A stretch of DNA of 16,409 bases, taken from the NCBI GenBank assembly GCA_946410375.1, contig CAMKAB010000003.1, positions 1-16,409 on the forward strand. The letters run 5' to 3'. A model generated the notes under the pieces. It was given only the letters and a program-made list of their open reading frames with translations. It did not search any database and was not told the DNA's origin. Shown here in pieces: positions 8,763 through 15,762 of the stretch. Within the stretch, counting starts at the first letter, position 1; each line of letters starts with the position of its first letter. The stretch comes from an uncultured Spirochaetaceae bacterium. GTDB lineage: Bacteria > Spirochaetota > Spirochaetia > Sphaerochaetales > Sphaerochaetaceae. The translations under genes and the position numbers were made by a program.

Positions 8763-8866
8763 AACCTTTTCACTTCGCACCACACAGCCTTACACAACAC
8801 CTTATCCTGCAAATTGCAATTAAATCACCAAGCAACTCTCCGTGTCCGTCACAATTATATTTTACG

Positions 8867-9592
8867 TCACACTTCTCTTTTTATAAAAACAAAGCGAGTC
8901 TCGTCTTCTCCCGGGCGGTATACGAGCATATAGTAATCTTTGTAAAGACTGTCGTTAAAGAAAATCCAGCCCCCATATGTCTCTCCCGGCTCCAGAACGG
9001 CATTATACAACATGGAGCTCTTCAAAAATTCCAAATAAGCCTGTCCGCTTGCCTTTGCCTCTTTTTCCGAAGCCTCAGCCAGCATAATCGCGGCATAAAC
9101 ATTAGCATAATTCCTTACGTGCGAAACATAAGTTCTCGTATGTCCGTGAGAACGTTGATAATAGTATCTTCTTGTTCCGAAAAGAGAATCCGCAATCAGC
9201 AACGCTCCGGCAAAAGCCTTCCTCGCCTGTTCCCTTTTAACTTCCTTTACAGCTGCAAAATAATAATTTTCCGCATTCCAATCCTGCAAAGGCTCAAATT
9301 CACCTTTCTTGCTGTTAAAACCGTAAAGAGAAAAATCCGTTGCTTTAAATGTCTGCACATCTTCGGAATTATTTGTAACATGAACATAGAAACTCGCAGT
9401 GCCGCTATCGTAGTCTCCTGCGGAAACAGAAAGAGAAAAAGGACCGTTATCAGACACCAAATACCGTATGTTCTTTGAATCCACCACAGACACCGGACCT
9501 TCTTCCTCCGCATACGGCTCTAAATACTTCACCGTTACGCAACCGGAAAGGAAAAACAAACAGATAACCAAAAAAAGAACGATACGTTTCAT
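8867..9592 (-). CDS. Lipoprotein of unknown function
   Basis: A 241-residue secreted protein with a short basic N-terminus, a hydrophobic core and a lipobox ending LSGC, so signal peptidase II should cleave before Cys18 and leave a lipid-anchored protein. Residues about 50-95 (FSLSVSAGDYDSGTASFYVH, then VTNNSEDVQTF) look like a beta-sandwich of the kind found in extracytoplasmic lipoproteins. A Tyr/His/Arg-rich stretch follows at about 140-165, then an Ala-rich helix, then a C-terminal beta segment (EPGETYGGWIFF). AGGAG stands ten bases before the ATG. Its gene is separated by gaps from the broken Bro-N gene and from the DUF1846 gene, so it is probably transcribed on its own or as the tail of the DUF1846 transcript. 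I do not recognise a named family. Confidence 0.85.
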   Translation of the reverse strand: MKRIVLFLVICLFFLSGCVTVKYLEPYAEEEGPVSVVDSKNIRYLVSDNGPFSLSVSAGDYDSGTASFYVHVTNNSEDVQTFKATDFSLYGFNSKKGEFEPLQDWNAENYYFAAVKEVKREQARKAFAGALLIADSLFGTRRYYYQRSHGHTRTYVSHVRNYANVYAAIMLAEASEKEAKASGQAYLEFLKSSMLYNAVLEPGETYGGWIFFNDSLYKDYYMLVYRPGEDETRFVFIKREV

Positions 9593-9741
9593 TTAAGCCA
9601 GTCTCCTAAACGTTGAAAAATATTAAAAACGACAAAAAACTTGAATACTAAAATTCCAACCGTTATTCAAAATACAACCACACGCTTCCTTGATTAAATC
9701 GAAATTTTCATCGAAAAAGCAGAGTATCTCTAAAACATACC

Positions 9742-9764
9742 GTAAATTACGCCGGGTAATTTAC
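9742..9764 (-). terminator. Hairpin after the DUF1846 gene
   Basis: GTAAATTAC and GTAATTTAC form a perfect nine-base stem around the five-base loop GCCGG, beginning eight bases after the stop of the DUF1846 gene. On the minus strand the stem is followed by GGTATGTTTTA, so the U-tract is weak and delayed. It may terminate poorly or protect the 3' end of the transcript. Confidence 0.5.
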
Positions 9765-9772
9765 TCTCGTTA

Positions 9773-11284
9773 TCACAGCGCCACGGCATTTGCCTGAGGA
9801 AATTTCGGCTCGCTCGTTACGTTTATGCCGAGTTTGCGAAGCCCCGAAGCATCGCCCGGAGAAGGAATATGAGAAAGGTGGCACTCCGCTCCCTTTAAAT
9901 TAGGCAGCATGACAAGAGCATCCTTTGCATAAGGATTTATCGTTGCGCTCATTGCAAGACATATCAAAGCCTCATCAAGATTAAGCGAAATTCCCTTCTC
10001 CTTAAGCGTGCTTTTCATTGCCGTGATTGAGTCCAAAACCTGTCGCGGAATCAGTTCGATTTTTTGATCTATTCCTGCGAGGTGCTTAAGTCCGTTAAAA
10101 ACAACAGCGCTTGAAGCGTGCATAAGATCGGAATTATGCCCGGTTACAATCATTCCGTCGGAAAGAGCCATCGCTGCGGCGCATGTAATGCCGCCCTTGT
10201 TAATCCCCCGCGAAATTGCGTTCTTTAAAGCGTCCAACGCCGGTAAAACCACCGGTCTGTCCTCCGTTTTAAGCCCTGATTTTTCCATAATCGCCCGGCT
10301 CCGAAGCACAGTCTCGCGTGAAGTAATGCCCTGAGCATACTCGCATTCGGAGAGATAATATCTTCTGATTATTTCCTGATTCGCAGCTTCGCGACACACC
10401 GCGTCATCGATAATTCCGAATCCCAGTCGGTTCACTCCCATATCGGTGGGAGAATTATAAACAAGGTTCCCCGCGGAAATCTTATCCAAAATCTTCTTCA
10501 GCACAGGGAACGCCTCGATATCCCTGTTGTAGTTCACTGCAATCTGACCGGTAGAACTCACATAGAAATGGTCTATCTGGTTGTAATCGCCTAAATCAGC
10601 CGTCGCCGCTTCATACGCGATATTCACGGGATGATCTATCGGCAGATTCCAAACCGGGAACGTCTCAAATTTCGCATAAGATGCACGCGTGCCGTTTTTA
10701 TATTCGTGATACACTTCGGAAAGACAGGTGGCGAGTTTTCCACTTCCCGGACCCGGAGCTGTTACAATCACAACCGGTTTTTCCGTAGGAATGTACGGAT
10801 TTGAGCCGAAACCGGAATCGCTCACAACATAATCAAGATTTTCAGGATAACCCAAAATCGGTTTATGGAAATAAACCTTTATCCCCCTGCGAGTAAGCAT
10901 ATCACCGAAAATGGTAGCGGTGCTTTCTCCTGAATAACGGGTGATAACAACCTTGTCCGCCTTAATTCCCCACGAAGCGAAATCGTCAATCATCTTGAAC
11001 ACATCGCCCTCGTAAGTGATTCCGAAATCGCTCCGCATTTTCCTGTGCTCAATATCAGCGGCGTTTATGCAAATAATCACATCAAGATTATCTCTGAAAG
11101 ATTGAAAAACACGCATTTTAACGTTTGTATCAAAGCCGGGAAGAACCCTCTGCGCATGATAATCAAACAGCAGTTTTCCGCCGCATTCAAGGTATAATTT
11201 GCCTTTAACCTTCTGCATTCGCTCTAAAATGTAAGTTGACTGTTGTTTAAAATAAAGCTCACTATCAAAACCGATTTTACTCAT
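9773..11284 (-). CDS. DUF1846 (UPF0371) family protein
   Basis: A 503-residue cytoplasmic protein that I recognise as a full-length member of the DUF1846/UPF0371 family, whose biochemical function is not established. Family-typical blocks are the N-terminal FDSELYFKQQSTYILERM, LPGFDTNVKMRVF, ITRYSGESTATIF, and APGPGSGKLATCLSE (about 176-190). The last resembles a P-loop but is not a standard Walker A. The region DFGITYEGDVFKMIDDF and the tail HIPSPGDASGLRKLGINVT also fit. AGAGG lies six bases before the ATG at 11284. The gene stands alone, with about 420 bases upstream to the DJ-1-like gene and a hairpin just after its stop. Confidence 0.93.
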   Translation of the reverse strand: MSKIGFDSELYFKQQSTYILERMQKVKGKLYLECGGKLLFDYHAQRVLPGFDTNVKMRVFQSFRDNLDVIICINAADIEHRKMRSDFGITYEGDVFKMIDDFASWGIKADKVVITRYSGESTATIFGDMLTRRGIKVYFHKPILGYPENLDYVVSDSGFGSNPYIPTEKPVVIVTAPGPGSGKLATCLSEVYHEYKNGTRASYAKFETFPVWNLPIDHPVNIAYEAATADLGDYNQIDHFYVSSTGQIAVNYNRDIEAFPVLKKILDKISAGNLVYNSPTDMGVNRLGFGIIDDAVCREAANQEIIRRYYLSECEYAQGITSRETVLRSRAIMEKSGLKTEDRPVVLPALDALKNAISRGINKGGITCAAAMALSDGMIVTGHNSDLMHASSAVVFNGLKHLAGIDQKIELIPRQVLDSITAMKSTLKEKGISLNLDEALICLAMSATINPYAKDALVMLPNLKGAECHLSHIPSPGDASGLRKLGINVTSEPKFPQANAVAL

Positions 11285-11705
11285 ATCAAACCTCTAAATA
11301 CATACAATACAAAAAGTTAAATTTAATAACTAAAATCTTTAAAAATAACTCCGGTTCTTTCAGTATTGCTTTTTCAGCTCGCGTGTTCTGTAAAACACAT
11401 CAAAACATATCGCAAAACCGACGATGCAACATAAAAATTTCCGTCCGAAGTTTTCCGATTGTTCTTTTTTTTGAAACAATACCGAATCAGGCGAGTTAAG
11501 GCAAAATTCATCCGCAAAATTTTATCAATGGATACGTCCGCCGTAAAGCTTAGCGTAGATCTGCCGGACCTGTTCAAACCCGAATTCCCATTCTGCGGTG
11601 TTTTCCTTACCTTTGCTACCCGAAAACCATACCGACTACCGAAATTCAACCCGAAAATTTCGCCTTCTTTTGCCCTGAGCGCTCGCTTTCGGCAGCCCAA
11701 AAGCG
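11285..11705. other. Intergenic stretch between the DJ-1-like and DUF1846 genes
   Basis: About 420 bases with no gene I can support. Long open frames exist on both strands, but neither has a ribosome site, a family signature or a plausible composition. The minus-strand frame starts at a TTG overlapping the end of the DJ-1-like gene. The DUF1846 promoter must lie here; the 60 bases before its start are AT-rich but contain no convincing -35/-10 pair. No strong terminator is seen after the DJ-1-like gene. Confidence 0.55.
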
Positions 11706-12257
11706 TCAATACACAATCTTTACGGCAAGGTCGTCCGCCGTTTCCCTATCAAAAAGCGCAGAAACAATTTCCAATGCAAATTCAAGCGCACATCCCGCCC
11801 CGCGTGCGGTGATAATCCTGTTTTCGTTTAAAACCTTTTCCGAACGGAAGATTACATCTTTTATTCCCTCTTCCATTCCCGGATAGCAAACCGCTCTTTT
11901 CCCGTTCAAAATGCCCGTGGGAGAGAGCACAACAACCGGAGCGGCACATATTGCACAAACATATTTTCCTGCATTGTAAGTCTTTACAACTAAATCATTT
12001 ACAATCCGACTATTATGCAAATTAACCGAGCCCGGCATTCCTCCGGGAAGAACAACGGCATCCCAATCTTCTGCTAAATGGCTTTCGGATAAAACCTCAT
12101 CCGCCGTAATCTTCACCCCGCGACAGGATGTTATCTCACCTTTTCCGAGACCCGCAATCAGAACTTTCGCTCCAACCCGGCGCAACATGTCAATCGGAGA
12201 GAGCGCCTCAATCTCCTCAAAGCCGTCCGCCAAAATAACAATAACCTGTTTTGCCAT
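11706..12257 (-). CDS. DJ-1/PfpI (ThiJ) family protein
   Basis: A 183-residue cytoplasmic protein of the DJ-1/PfpI superfamily, similar over its full length to DJ-1-type proteins, which are linked to protection from carbonyl or oxidative stress. The nucleophile elbow CAICAAPVVVL places the reactive Cys at residue 104. Glu17 in ADGFEEIEALSPIDMLRR corresponds to the conserved Glu18 of human DJ-1. VVLPGGMPGSVNL and ITARGAGCALEFALEIV are the other family blocks. The position of human DJ-1 His126 is occupied by Cys in VCYPGMEE. The ATG at 12257 is chosen because GGAG stands eight bases before it and the protein then begins at the first strand (MAKQVIVIL). The frame extends 16 codons further up without family similarity. 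The exact activity (deglycase, glyoxalase, chaperone or none) cannot be told from sequence. Confidence 0.93.
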   Translation of the reverse strand: MAKQVIVILADGFEEIEALSPIDMLRRVGAKVLIAGLGKGEITSCRGVKITADEVLSESHLAEDWDAVVLPGGMPGSVNLHNSRIVNDLVVKTYNAGKYVCAICAAPVVVLSPTGILNGKRAVCYPGMEEGIKDVIFRSEKVLNENRIITARGAGCALEFALEIVSALFDRETADDLAVKIVY

Positions 12258-12524
12258 ACTGTTTTCTCCATAAAAACCGTTTAACGCCATACGCGAAAAA
12301 GCCATGTCTCACACAGCCGGGACGCTGCATTGCAATTTTAGCGCAGTTCACGCATTTTTCTTTAAATCCGCTACTTGCAAGCAGACTCTACACTGTAATT
12401 TCAAAATACCCGCACACACATTAGCACGCACATGTTCATTACATGGTCGCTCTTCCGAACAATTTCAGGGCGCGCTGCACGCGCACAACACCACTCCGGA
12501 CCCGCACAACACAAAAAAACGCTT

Positions 12525-12551
12525 AGCCCGAGCGCACCGCACGCAAAGACG
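12525..12551 (+). repeat. Direct repeat copy 1 (27 bp)
   Basis: AGCCCGAGCGCACCGCACGC followed by AAAGACG is identical to 12631-12657. Similarity continues for about 14 bases beyond each copy, to TAACG, with small differences. The copies start 106 bases apart. Confidence 0.9.
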
Positions 12552-12570
12552 ACCCGCTAACGTCTCTCGC

Positions 12571-12677
12571 AATTTAACCGGAAGCAGTGCCGGATTTGTG
12601 CGCGGCAGCGAGGGATAGTACTCTTTGTACAGCCCGAGCGCACCGCACGCAAAGACGGTGCTGATAACGGTTAAATT
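12571..12677. repeat. Inverted repeat around the asnS 3' end
   Basis: AATTTAACCG at 12571-12580 is the exact reverse complement of CGGTTAAATT at 12668-12677. The similarity extends inward imperfectly (GAAGCAGTGCCG against TTATCAGCACCG in the opposite orientation), giving about 22 degenerate bases. One arm touches the asnS stop codon. Confidence 0.55.
12631..12657 (+). repeat. Direct repeat copy 2 (27 bp)
   Basis: Identical to 12525-12551. In this copy GCACCG (12640-12645) can pair with CGGTGC (12656-12661) around a ten-base loop. This gives a hairpin 16 bases after the asnS stop on the minus strand. It has no U-tract, so it is at best a weak terminator. Confidence 0.9.
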
Positions 12678-14083
12678 TAGAATTCGGCACTGCCTACCGC
12701 GCGCGGATACGGAATAACATCCCTGATATTCTGCATCCCCGTAATATACTGAACAGCCCTTTCAAACCCGAGACCGAAGCCCGCATGAGGCACAGTTCCG
12801 TACTTGCGAAGATCCAGGTACCACCAGTAGTCTTCTTCTTTTAGTCCGAGCTCCGCCATTCTCTGCTTCAAAACATCAAGACGAGCTTCTCGCTCAGACC
12901 CGCCGATAATCTCCCCTAAACGAGGAACAAGCACATCCATTGCGCGAACCGTTCGTCCGTCGTCGTTCATCTTCATATAGAAACTCTTAATCTCTTTCGG
13001 ATAATCGGTAACAATCACCGGGCTCTTGCACACTTCTTCACTCAGGAAACGTTCGTGCTCGGTTTGAATATCACAACCCCAATACGGCTTGAAATCAAAC
13101 GAATCCTTGCTCTTCTCCAGTTCCGCGATTGCCTCCGTGTAAGTCAAATGGGCGAACGGAGTTTTAATAACATGCTCTATTGTCTCTCGCACACCCTTTT
13201 CAATAAAGGAAGAGAAAAACTCCATATCTTCCGCACAATTCTCCAAAGTATAAGAAAATATGTACTTCAAGAAACTCTCCGCAATTTTCATGTCGCCCTC
13301 AAGCGTGCAAAAAGCCATCTCCGGCTCAATCATCCAGAACTCCGCCAAATGACGCTTTGTATTGGAATTTTCCGCACGGAAAGTCGGTCCGAACGTGTAA
13401 ATATTCTTCAACGCGGTGGCGTACGTCTCACCCTCAAGCTGCCCGGAAACGGTAAGGTTCGCCTTTTTACCGAAGAAATCTTTAGAATAATCCGCTTTTC
13501 CGTCCTCGGTGCGAGGAACATTATTTAAGTCAAGCGTGGTAACCTGGAACATCTGCCCGGCACCCTCCGCATCACTTGCCGTGATGAGCGGTGTATTCAC
13601 ATAATAAAAACCGTTATCCTGAAAATACTTATGCACGGCATACGCCATCGCGCTCCGCACACGCATAACAGCCCCGATAGTATTCGTCCTTGCACGAAGA
13701 TGTCCGATTTCCCTAAGATATTCAAGCGTATGTCGCTTTTTCTGCAAAGGATAATCCGCAGGCGCCTCGCCCACAAGCTCTATCTCCTCAGCTTGAAGTT
13801 CCACAGCCTGATTCGCTCCCTCAGACTCAACCAAACGTCCTTTGCAAACAACGGAAGCCCCGGTTGTAATGCCGGAGAGAACATCATCCGCAATCTTTCC
13901 ACGCTCCGCAACAACCTGCAAGCCTTTTAGGCAAGTACCGTCCGAAACCTCAATAAAAGTGATGTTTTTACTGTCACGCTTTGTTTTTACCCAGCCCTCT
14001 ACAGTGGTTATAATATTGTTCTTCGCTAATTCGCAAAGTTCTTCTCTCGTTTTTGTTTTCAATTTTGAAATAAGTTCACTCAT
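12677..14083 (-). CDS. asnS: Asparaginyl-tRNA synthetase
   Basis: AsnRS charges tRNA-Asn with asparagine, using ATP, in the cytoplasm. At 468 residues it is full length for the bacterial enzyme. Residues about 26-105 form the OB-fold anticodon-binding domain (VEGWVKTKRDSKNITFIEVS). The class IIb catalytic core follows, with motif 2 at about 231-255 (TFRAENSNTKRHLAEFWM) and motif 3 at about 435-446 (GFGLGFERAVQY), ending in IRDVIPYPR. The AsnRS-specific run EGAGQMF and the long similarity to E. coli AsnS separate it from AspRS and LysRS. There is no Shine-Dalgarno before the ATG. A strong-looking promoter ends nine bases upstream, so the mRNA may be leaderless. It is divergent from rpoN. Confidence 0.98.
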   Translation of the reverse strand: MSELISKLKTKTREELCELAKNNIITTVEGWVKTKRDSKNITFIEVSDGTCLKGLQVVAERGKIADDVLSGITTGASVVCKGRLVESEGANQAVELQAEEIELVGEAPADYPLQKKRHTLEYLREIGHLRARTNTIGAVMRVRSAMAYAVHKYFQDNGFYYVNTPLITASDAEGAGQMFQVTTLDLNNVPRTEDGKADYSKDFFGKKANLTVSGQLEGETYATALKNIYTFGPTFRAENSNTKRHLAEFWMIEPEMAFCTLEGDMKIAESFLKYIFSYTLENCAEDMEFFSSFIEKGVRETIEHVIKTPFAHLTYTEAIAELEKSKDSFDFKPYWGCDIQTEHERFLSEEVCKSPVIVTDYPKEIKSFYMKMNDDGRTVRAMDVLVPRLGEIIGGSEREARLDVLKQRMAELGLKEEDYWWYLDLRKYGTVPHAGFGLGFERAVQYITGMQNIRDVIPYPRAVGSAEF

Positions 14084-14091
14084 AACCCGTT

Positions 14092-14120
14092 ATTTTAAGA
14101 AAATGACACCTTATTTTCAA
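14092..14120 (-). promoter_or_regulatory. asnS promoter, probably giving a leaderless mRNA
   Basis: On the minus strand TTGAAA (14120-14115) and TAAAAT (14097-14092) are separated by exactly 17 bases, a good sigma-70-type pair. The start codon A is at 14083, nine bases after the -10 hexamer. Initiation at the usual distance would leave a leader of about zero to four bases, which explains the missing Shine-Dalgarno. Confidence 0.65.
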
Positions 14121-14179
14121 GGGTTAACTTTCCGGAATACCTACAGTCGGATATTCGGTTACTCCCTGTTTTTATTTAA

Positions 14180-14208
14180 TTGTATGAAACAGAGAAAAAA
14201 AGTATCAT
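14180..14208 (+). promoter_or_regulatory. Possible rpoN promoter, near-leaderless
   Basis: TTGTAT (14180-14185) and TATCAT (14203-14208) are 17 bases apart. The -10 matches consensus at five of six positions and the -35 at three. The rpoN ATG begins seven bases after the -10 hexamer, so transcription would start at or next to the A of ATG. No good Shine-Dalgarno is present before this ATG. Confidence 0.42.
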
Positions 14209-14214
14209 TTATGT

Positions 14215-15723
14215 ATGGAAATCGTACAGAACGCCGAGCTGAAACAAGAACAAACCCTCTCCGCAGCGATGATTCAAAGCCTGTCTTTGCTCACGCTGAA
14301 CGTTATGGACTTAAAACAAGCCATAAACGCGGAAATTGAAAAAAACCCCGCTCTGGAAATACCGGACAGCGAGTTCGGAGCCGACGGACACAATAGTTCT
14401 TCAAAAGGGAAAACCTCGTTTTCCTCGGAAGGCAGAGCCTACAACGAAGACGATGAAGATTCATCCTTTTACGAAAAAACATCGTACAGCGGAGAACTCT
14501 CGCCTGTCTCGTCTTACGGATTTGATACACCCTCGGCAGAAGAGACGGACACAAAAAACATTCTTGAAGCCACCCTTCAAAACACCGAAAGCCTGTACAC
14601 CCATCTGATAAAACAACTCGGACTCACGGATGCGGACGCCGTAACGCGCAAAATCGCAGAACTGCTTATCGGCAGCCTTGATGAAAACGGTTTTTTCACC
14701 TTAAACCTATCCGAATTATTCAAAGACACTCCTTACACCGATAAACAAATAAAAAATGCGCTGAACCTGGTACAAAGCTTCGACCCTGCGGGAATATGTT
14801 GCAAAGACTATAAAGAATCCCTTATCCTTCAGGCGCGCCTGGGCGGAATGAAAAGTTCGGATTTAACCGTATTTTCTTCTATTATAAACAATTATATGGA
14901 CGATTTAAAGAACGGGAAATTCGCGAGAATCGCCCTGAAACTACACATTTCCGAAGAGGATCTCTCTTCGTTTTATAAAATTTTAAAGAACTTGAATCCT
15001 TTTCCGGGAGCCTTATTCGGCAATAACTCCGAAAGCGTTATCATTCCCGATGCAACAATACACAGCGTAAACGGGGAACTCGTGTTGGATATTGATAAAA
15101 GCTCGCTTCCGCCGCTCAGAATTTCCGAGGATTTTAAAAAACTTGCAAATGAACATTTTTCAAAAAGCGATAAAGGCGCGAAAACCTATATTGCAAAACA
15201 AATTCGTGAAGCGGAGAATTTCATAGGCATGATTGACATGCGTTTTAAAACACTATACCGCACGCTTCTCGTGATCATGGAAAAGCAAAAAGATTTTTTC
15301 CTTAACGGTCCAAAGCATTTACATTCTCTTACATTAAAAGAAGTTGCGAACGAATTAGACCTTTCGGAAAGCACAATCAGCCGCCTGTGTTCCTCAAAAT
15401 GGATTAGCACGGACTGGGGTCTGAAGCCGCTAAAATTTTTCTTTTCAAGCGGCGTAAAACAAACAAACGTCGGAAAACCCGATAATCCCGCCTCATCTCA
15501 AATGTCCTCGCTCGCGCCCGAAGACGCTGCTTCCTCAGAAACGAACCTTTCCGCCGCTTCTCAAAACACCGACATATCAAAGAGTTCAATCAAAGAGATA
15601 ATTTCTGAAATTATAAAGGAATACGGAAAAATTTCCGATCAGAAAATCTCCGACAAACTCGCGGAAAAAGGCATAAAAATAGCCCGCCGAACGGTGAACA
15701 AGTACCGGGCGGAGCTACAGTAA
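14215..15723 (+). CDS. rpoN: RNA polymerase sigma-54 factor
   Basis: Sigma-54 directs RNA polymerase to -24/-12 promoters and needs an AAA+ activator to open them. All regions are present in 502 residues. Region I (about 1-50) is Gln/Leu-rich (LKQEQTLSAAMIQSLSLLTL). The acidic Ser-rich region II covers about 51-115. The core-binding domain runs from about 120 (IGSLDENGFF, QSFDPAGIC). The helix-turn-helix is at about 371-392 (SLTLKEVANELDLSESTISR), followed by KPLKFFFSSGV. The RpoN box ARRTVNKYRAEL is at 490-501. The stretch between FFSSGV and the RpoN domain holds a Ser/Ala-rich linker of about 40 residues, longer than usual. The ATG at 14215 gives the expected N-terminus. It is divergent from asnS and convergent with the restriction gene. 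Confidence 0.97.
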   Translation: MEIVQNAELKQEQTLSAAMIQSLSLLTLNVMDLKQAINAEIEKNPALEIPDSEFGADGHNSSSKGKTSFSSEGRAYNEDDEDSSFYEKTSYSGELSPVSSYGFDTPSAEETDTKNILEATLQNTESLYTHLIKQLGLTDADAVTRKIAELLIGSLDENGFFTLNLSELFKDTPYTDKQIKNALNLVQSFDPAGICCKDYKESLILQARLGGMKSSDLTVFSSIINNYMDDLKNGKFARIALKLHISEEDLSSFYKILKNLNPFPGALFGNNSESVIIPDATIHSVNGELVLDIDKSSLPPLRISEDFKKLANEHFSKSDKGAKTYIAKQIREAENFIGMIDMRFKTLYRTLLVIMEKQKDFFLNGPKHLHSLTLKEVANELDLSESTISRLCSSKWISTDWGLKPLKFFFSSGVKQTNVGKPDNPASSQMSSLAPEDAASSETNLSAASQNTDISKSSIKEIISEIIKEYGKISDQKISDKLAEKGIKIARRTVNKYRAELQ

Positions 15724-15731
15724 ATCCCGCG

Positions 15732-15754
15732 TTGTATTATTCTAGACAATACAA
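15732..15754. terminator. Hairpin between convergent rpoN and restriction gene
   Basis: TTGTATT (15732-15738) pairs with AATACAA (15748-15754) around a nine-base loop, in the 39-base gap between the two stop codons. The stem is AT-only in character and has no clean U-tract on either side. A further TTGTATT at 15770 allows alternative pairings. It may act as a weak shared terminator. Confidence 0.35.
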
Positions 15755-15762
15755 TCGCTATT

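Larger units (their letters stand above)
12258..12676. other. Repeat-bearing intergenic region between asnS and the DJ-1-like gene
   Basis: About 420 bases with no convincing gene. A plus-strand open frame across 12304-12618 encodes a Cys/His/Arg-rich sequence of low plausibility and has no ribosome site. The asnS-proximal half contains a 27-base direct repeat and a ten-base inverted repeat (annotated separately). The DJ-1-like gene's promoter should lie just above 12257, but I see no clear one. Confidence 0.6.

Noticed and set aside
8598..8783. Open frame of 61 codons read as a separate small protein
   Set aside because: It is the ATG frame of the broken Bro-N gene continued past the frameshift. 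The conserved protein is in the neighbouring frame, so the sequence after residue 9 is out-of-frame translation.
9871..9890. Sigma-54 promoter (TGGCAC start)
   Set aside because: The TGGCAC at about 9874 is not followed by TTGC at the required spacing and lies inside the DUF1846 coding region.
11374..11812. Open frames on both strands between the DJ-1-like and DUF1846 genes
   Set aside because: They overlap each other on opposite strands, lack ribosome sites and family motifs, and the minus one begins at a TTG inside the end of the DJ-1-like gene.
12258..12305. Longer N-terminus for the DJ-1-like protein
   Set aside because: The ATG at 12257 has GGAG eight bases upstream and starts the first conserved strand; the 16 extra codons add nothing recognisable.
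12304..12618. Plus-strand open frame of 104 codons
   Set aside because: The Cys/His/Arg/Thr-rich translation is unlike a real protein, it crosses the repeats, and it has no ribosome site.
12525..12657. CRISPR array
   Set aside because: Only two repeat copies with a 79-base gap, internal hairpin in one copy only, and no cas genes nearby.
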